Source of the DNA: Nitrospirota bacterium
GTDB lineage: Bacteria; Nitrospirota; 9FT-COMBO-42-15; HDB-SIOI813
Assembly (NCBI GenBank): GCA_023248365.1
Contig: JAHFER010000109.1
Span: 1-6,068, forward strand
DNA: 6,068 nt
Direction: 5' to 3'
Shown: in pieces, positions 4,624 through 6,068 of the stretch
Numbering within the stretch: position 1 is the first letter of the stretch
How the letters are laid out: each line of letters starts with the position of its first letter
Notes under the pieces: generated by a model
The model's input: the letters and a program-made list of their open reading frames with translations, nothing else
Told to the model about the DNA's origin: nothing
Database searches by the model: none
Program-made: the position numbers and the translations under genes

Positions 4624-6068
4624 TTAAGTCCTTCAGCTTCAACTGTATCCCGTAGGTCCCTTTCCAGAAGTTGAGTTCCGGTGTATAAGCAACATCAAAA
4701 TTATCACTGCTTTTTATAAGATTATTATACGATGATGCCATACTAAATCCAATACCATCTAAAAAGGTTCTTCCCTTCTTCACCTTAATCTTTAAATGGT
4801 CCTTTCCAACAACCTTCGGTTCTGAAATACTTAACCCCTTTGTAAAAATTACAGGTTCGGGATTTGATACACCATATGGCGGGAGTAGTGTCAGTTCTTT
4901 CAATAATGGAAAGCTTATCTCTTCAAGGCCGATTTCTGCATCCATCTTAATCTCAGGGATAAAGTCTTCTTCTCTTAACATCTCTGTAATATAAGCTGAA
5001 AGATTTTCCCTTAGCATGGGTATATTGGATTCCTTTATTGTCAAACCTGCGGCATACTTGTGTCCCCCAAAGCGGTCAAGTAATTCCTTACAGTTGTCAA
5101 GGCCCTCAAATATATTAAAACCAGGAATACTCCTTGCCGACCCCTTTCCAATTCCATCCTCCTGCAGATGAATAAGGATACACGGCCGATAGAACTCATC
5201 TACTATTTTTGAGGCAACAATCCCTATCACCCCCTGATGCCAGTCCTTTGATGCCAATACGATCACTTTTATATTTCCTGAGTCATAATCTTTAAGTACC
5301 AGTTCTCTGACCTCATCCTTTATCTTCGCCTCTATCTTCTGCCTCTCCTGGTTTGTCCTGTCAAGATAAGTTGCAATAGCCATTGCCTCCTCACGGTCTT
5401 CAGTAGTGAGCATTTTTACTGCTGATCCGGCGCTGGCTAACCGGCCCGTTGCATTTATCCTCGGTGCAAGCATAAACCCTACAGAACCGACATTCACTTC
5501 CCCGCCTGCAATTCCTGAGGCCTCCTTAAGGGCAGAGATACCAATCCGTTTTTCTTCAGTCAGAAGCCGCAGTCCGGTCTTTACAAAGTATCTGTTTTCT
5601 CCTGTAAGCGGGGCCACATCTGCGATAGTTCCAAGGGCCACAAGGTCAAGATAAGATGAAATATCTATATTTGAAGACAGATGACAGAAATCAGAAGTCA
5701 GATTATTTCTAACAGCTATCATTTTTGAAATAGCCTGTACTAATTTAAAAGCAACTCCTACACCGGTCAGCCCCCTGAAAGGATACATGGAATCATGCCT
5801 GTTAGGATTTAATAACGCATACGCTTCAGGGAGTATTTCAGGCGGTTCATGATGATCAGTAACAATAACATCAATGCCAAGTCCCTGTGCGACCTTAACA
5901 GACCCTACAGATGAGGTACCGCAGTCAGCAGTAATTATTAAACTAATTTTATCAGTCCATGCCTTTTGTATAGCCCCTTCATTCAGACTATACCCCTCCT
6001 TCATCCTGTCTGGTATGTAAAAATGCACATCTGCGCCGTAACTTTTAAAAAACTCCATATATAAAGTC
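4607..6068 (-). CDS. recJ: single-stranded-DNA exonuclease RecJ, N-terminus beyond window
   Basis: RecJ degrades single-stranded DNA 5' to 3' in recombination and mismatch/base-excision repair in the cytoplasm. The frame is still open at the right edge (486 visible codons), and the sequence there, TLYMEFFKSYGADVHFYIPD, matches the family interior, so ATG 6058 is not the start. The first DHH-family motif (DYDVDG-like) must lie outside. Counting from Met at 6058: TADCG (43-47), TDHH (67-70), GTIADV (143-148), then APRINATGRL (198-207), the DHHA1 motif GGHKYAAG (331-338) and a C-terminal OB-type domain (about 400-475). The metal-binding Asp/His motifs that are visible are intact. Residues 120-129, between the conserved KLVQAI and LDLVALGTIADV blocks, are encoded by a heptamer repeat tract. 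The product ends LKNSKQ, encoded by a second tract. It probably heads or continues a transcription unit with rel, 35 bp downstream. Confidence 0.95.
   Translation of the reverse strand, partial: TLYMEFFKSYGADVHFYIPDRMKEGYSLNEGAIQKAWTDKISLIITADCGTSSVGSVKVAQGLGIDVIVTDHHEPPEILPEAYALLNPNRHDSMYPFRGLTGVGVAFKLVQAISKMIAVRNNLTSDFCHLSSNIDISSYLDLVALGTIADVAPLTGENRYFVKTGLRLLTEEKRIGISALKEASGIAGGEVNVGSVGFMLAPRINATGRLASAGSAVKMLTTEDREEAMAIATYLDRTNQERQKIEAKIKDEVRELVLKDYDSGNIKVIVLASKDWHQGVIGIVASKIVDEFYRPCILIHLQEDGIGKGSARSIPGFNIFEGLDNCKELLDRFGGHKYAAGLTIKESNIPMLRENLSAYITEMLREEDFIPEIKMDAEIGLEEISFPLLKELTLLPPYGVSNPEPVIFTKGLSISEPKVVGKDHLKIKVKKGRTFLDGIGFSMASSYNNLIKSSDNFDVAYTPELNFWKGTYGIQLKLKDLKNSKQ
5674..5701 (-). repeat. 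four heptamers CTGNNNT inside recJ coding sequence (tract C)
   Basis: On the coding (minus) strand four units are perfectly phased: CTGACTT at 5695-5701, CTGATTT at 5688-5694, CTGTCAT at 5681-5687 and CTGTCTT at 5674-5680. They encode the segment starting LTSDFCHLSS in a variable part of RecJ. The run CTTCTGATTTCT, spanning the first two units, is also found at 1484-1495 in tract A. Confidence 0.7.

Noticed and set aside
5406..5654. Plus-strand open frame within recJ
   Set aside because: It is antisense to conserved RecJ motifs such as APRINATGRL and GTIADV.

Overview
The window looks like a piece of chromosome from a Gram-negative-type bacterium of moderate, slightly AT-rich composition. 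It carries a lipoprotein with an LAGC lipobox, the DXP-dependent vitamin B6 enzyme PdxJ, one long bifunctional Rel/SpoT-type (p)ppGpp enzyme, and RecJ. PdxJ points away from most Firmicutes and Actinobacteria. Several short period-7 repeat tracts and one palindromic dispersed element resemble intergenic sequence I remember from environmental genomes (Nitrospirota, Deltaproteobacteria-like and candidate phyla). That is recollection, not a database result, and I do not assign a taxon.

Layout from left to right. Positions 1-1386 (minus strand) hold most of a secreted lipoprotein built from NHL-type beta-propeller repeats; its C-terminus lies beyond the left edge. Positions 1387-1538 are a divergent spacer with two heptamer-repeat tracts and a candidate pdxJ promoter. 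Positions 1539-2258 (plus) are pdxJ. Positions 2259-2429 are a convergent spacer filled by a 134-bp inverted-repeat (MITE-like) element, whose left end contains the pdxJ stop codon, and then by another heptamer tract running up to the rel stop. Positions 2430-4571 (minus) are rel. A 35-bp gap separates rel from recJ at 4607-6068 (minus), whose N-terminus lies beyond the right edge.

recJ and rel are co-directional and tightly spaced, so they probably form a transcription unit that pairs a single-strand DNA exonuclease of DNA repair with the stringent-response enzyme. pdxJ converges on them and is probably transcribed separately. The NHL lipoprotein diverges from pdxJ and has no evident functional tie to the others.

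The genes are ordinary housekeeping genes apart from the NHL protein. I see no defence system, RNA gene, CRISPR array or new gene cassette. The less ordinary material is the repeat layer: degenerate 7-bp repeats (CTNNCTT / CTGNTTA type) lie in both intergenic spacers, over the recJ stop codon, and, most notably, inside the recJ reading frame. The pdxJ promoter also appears to give a nearly leaderless mRNA.
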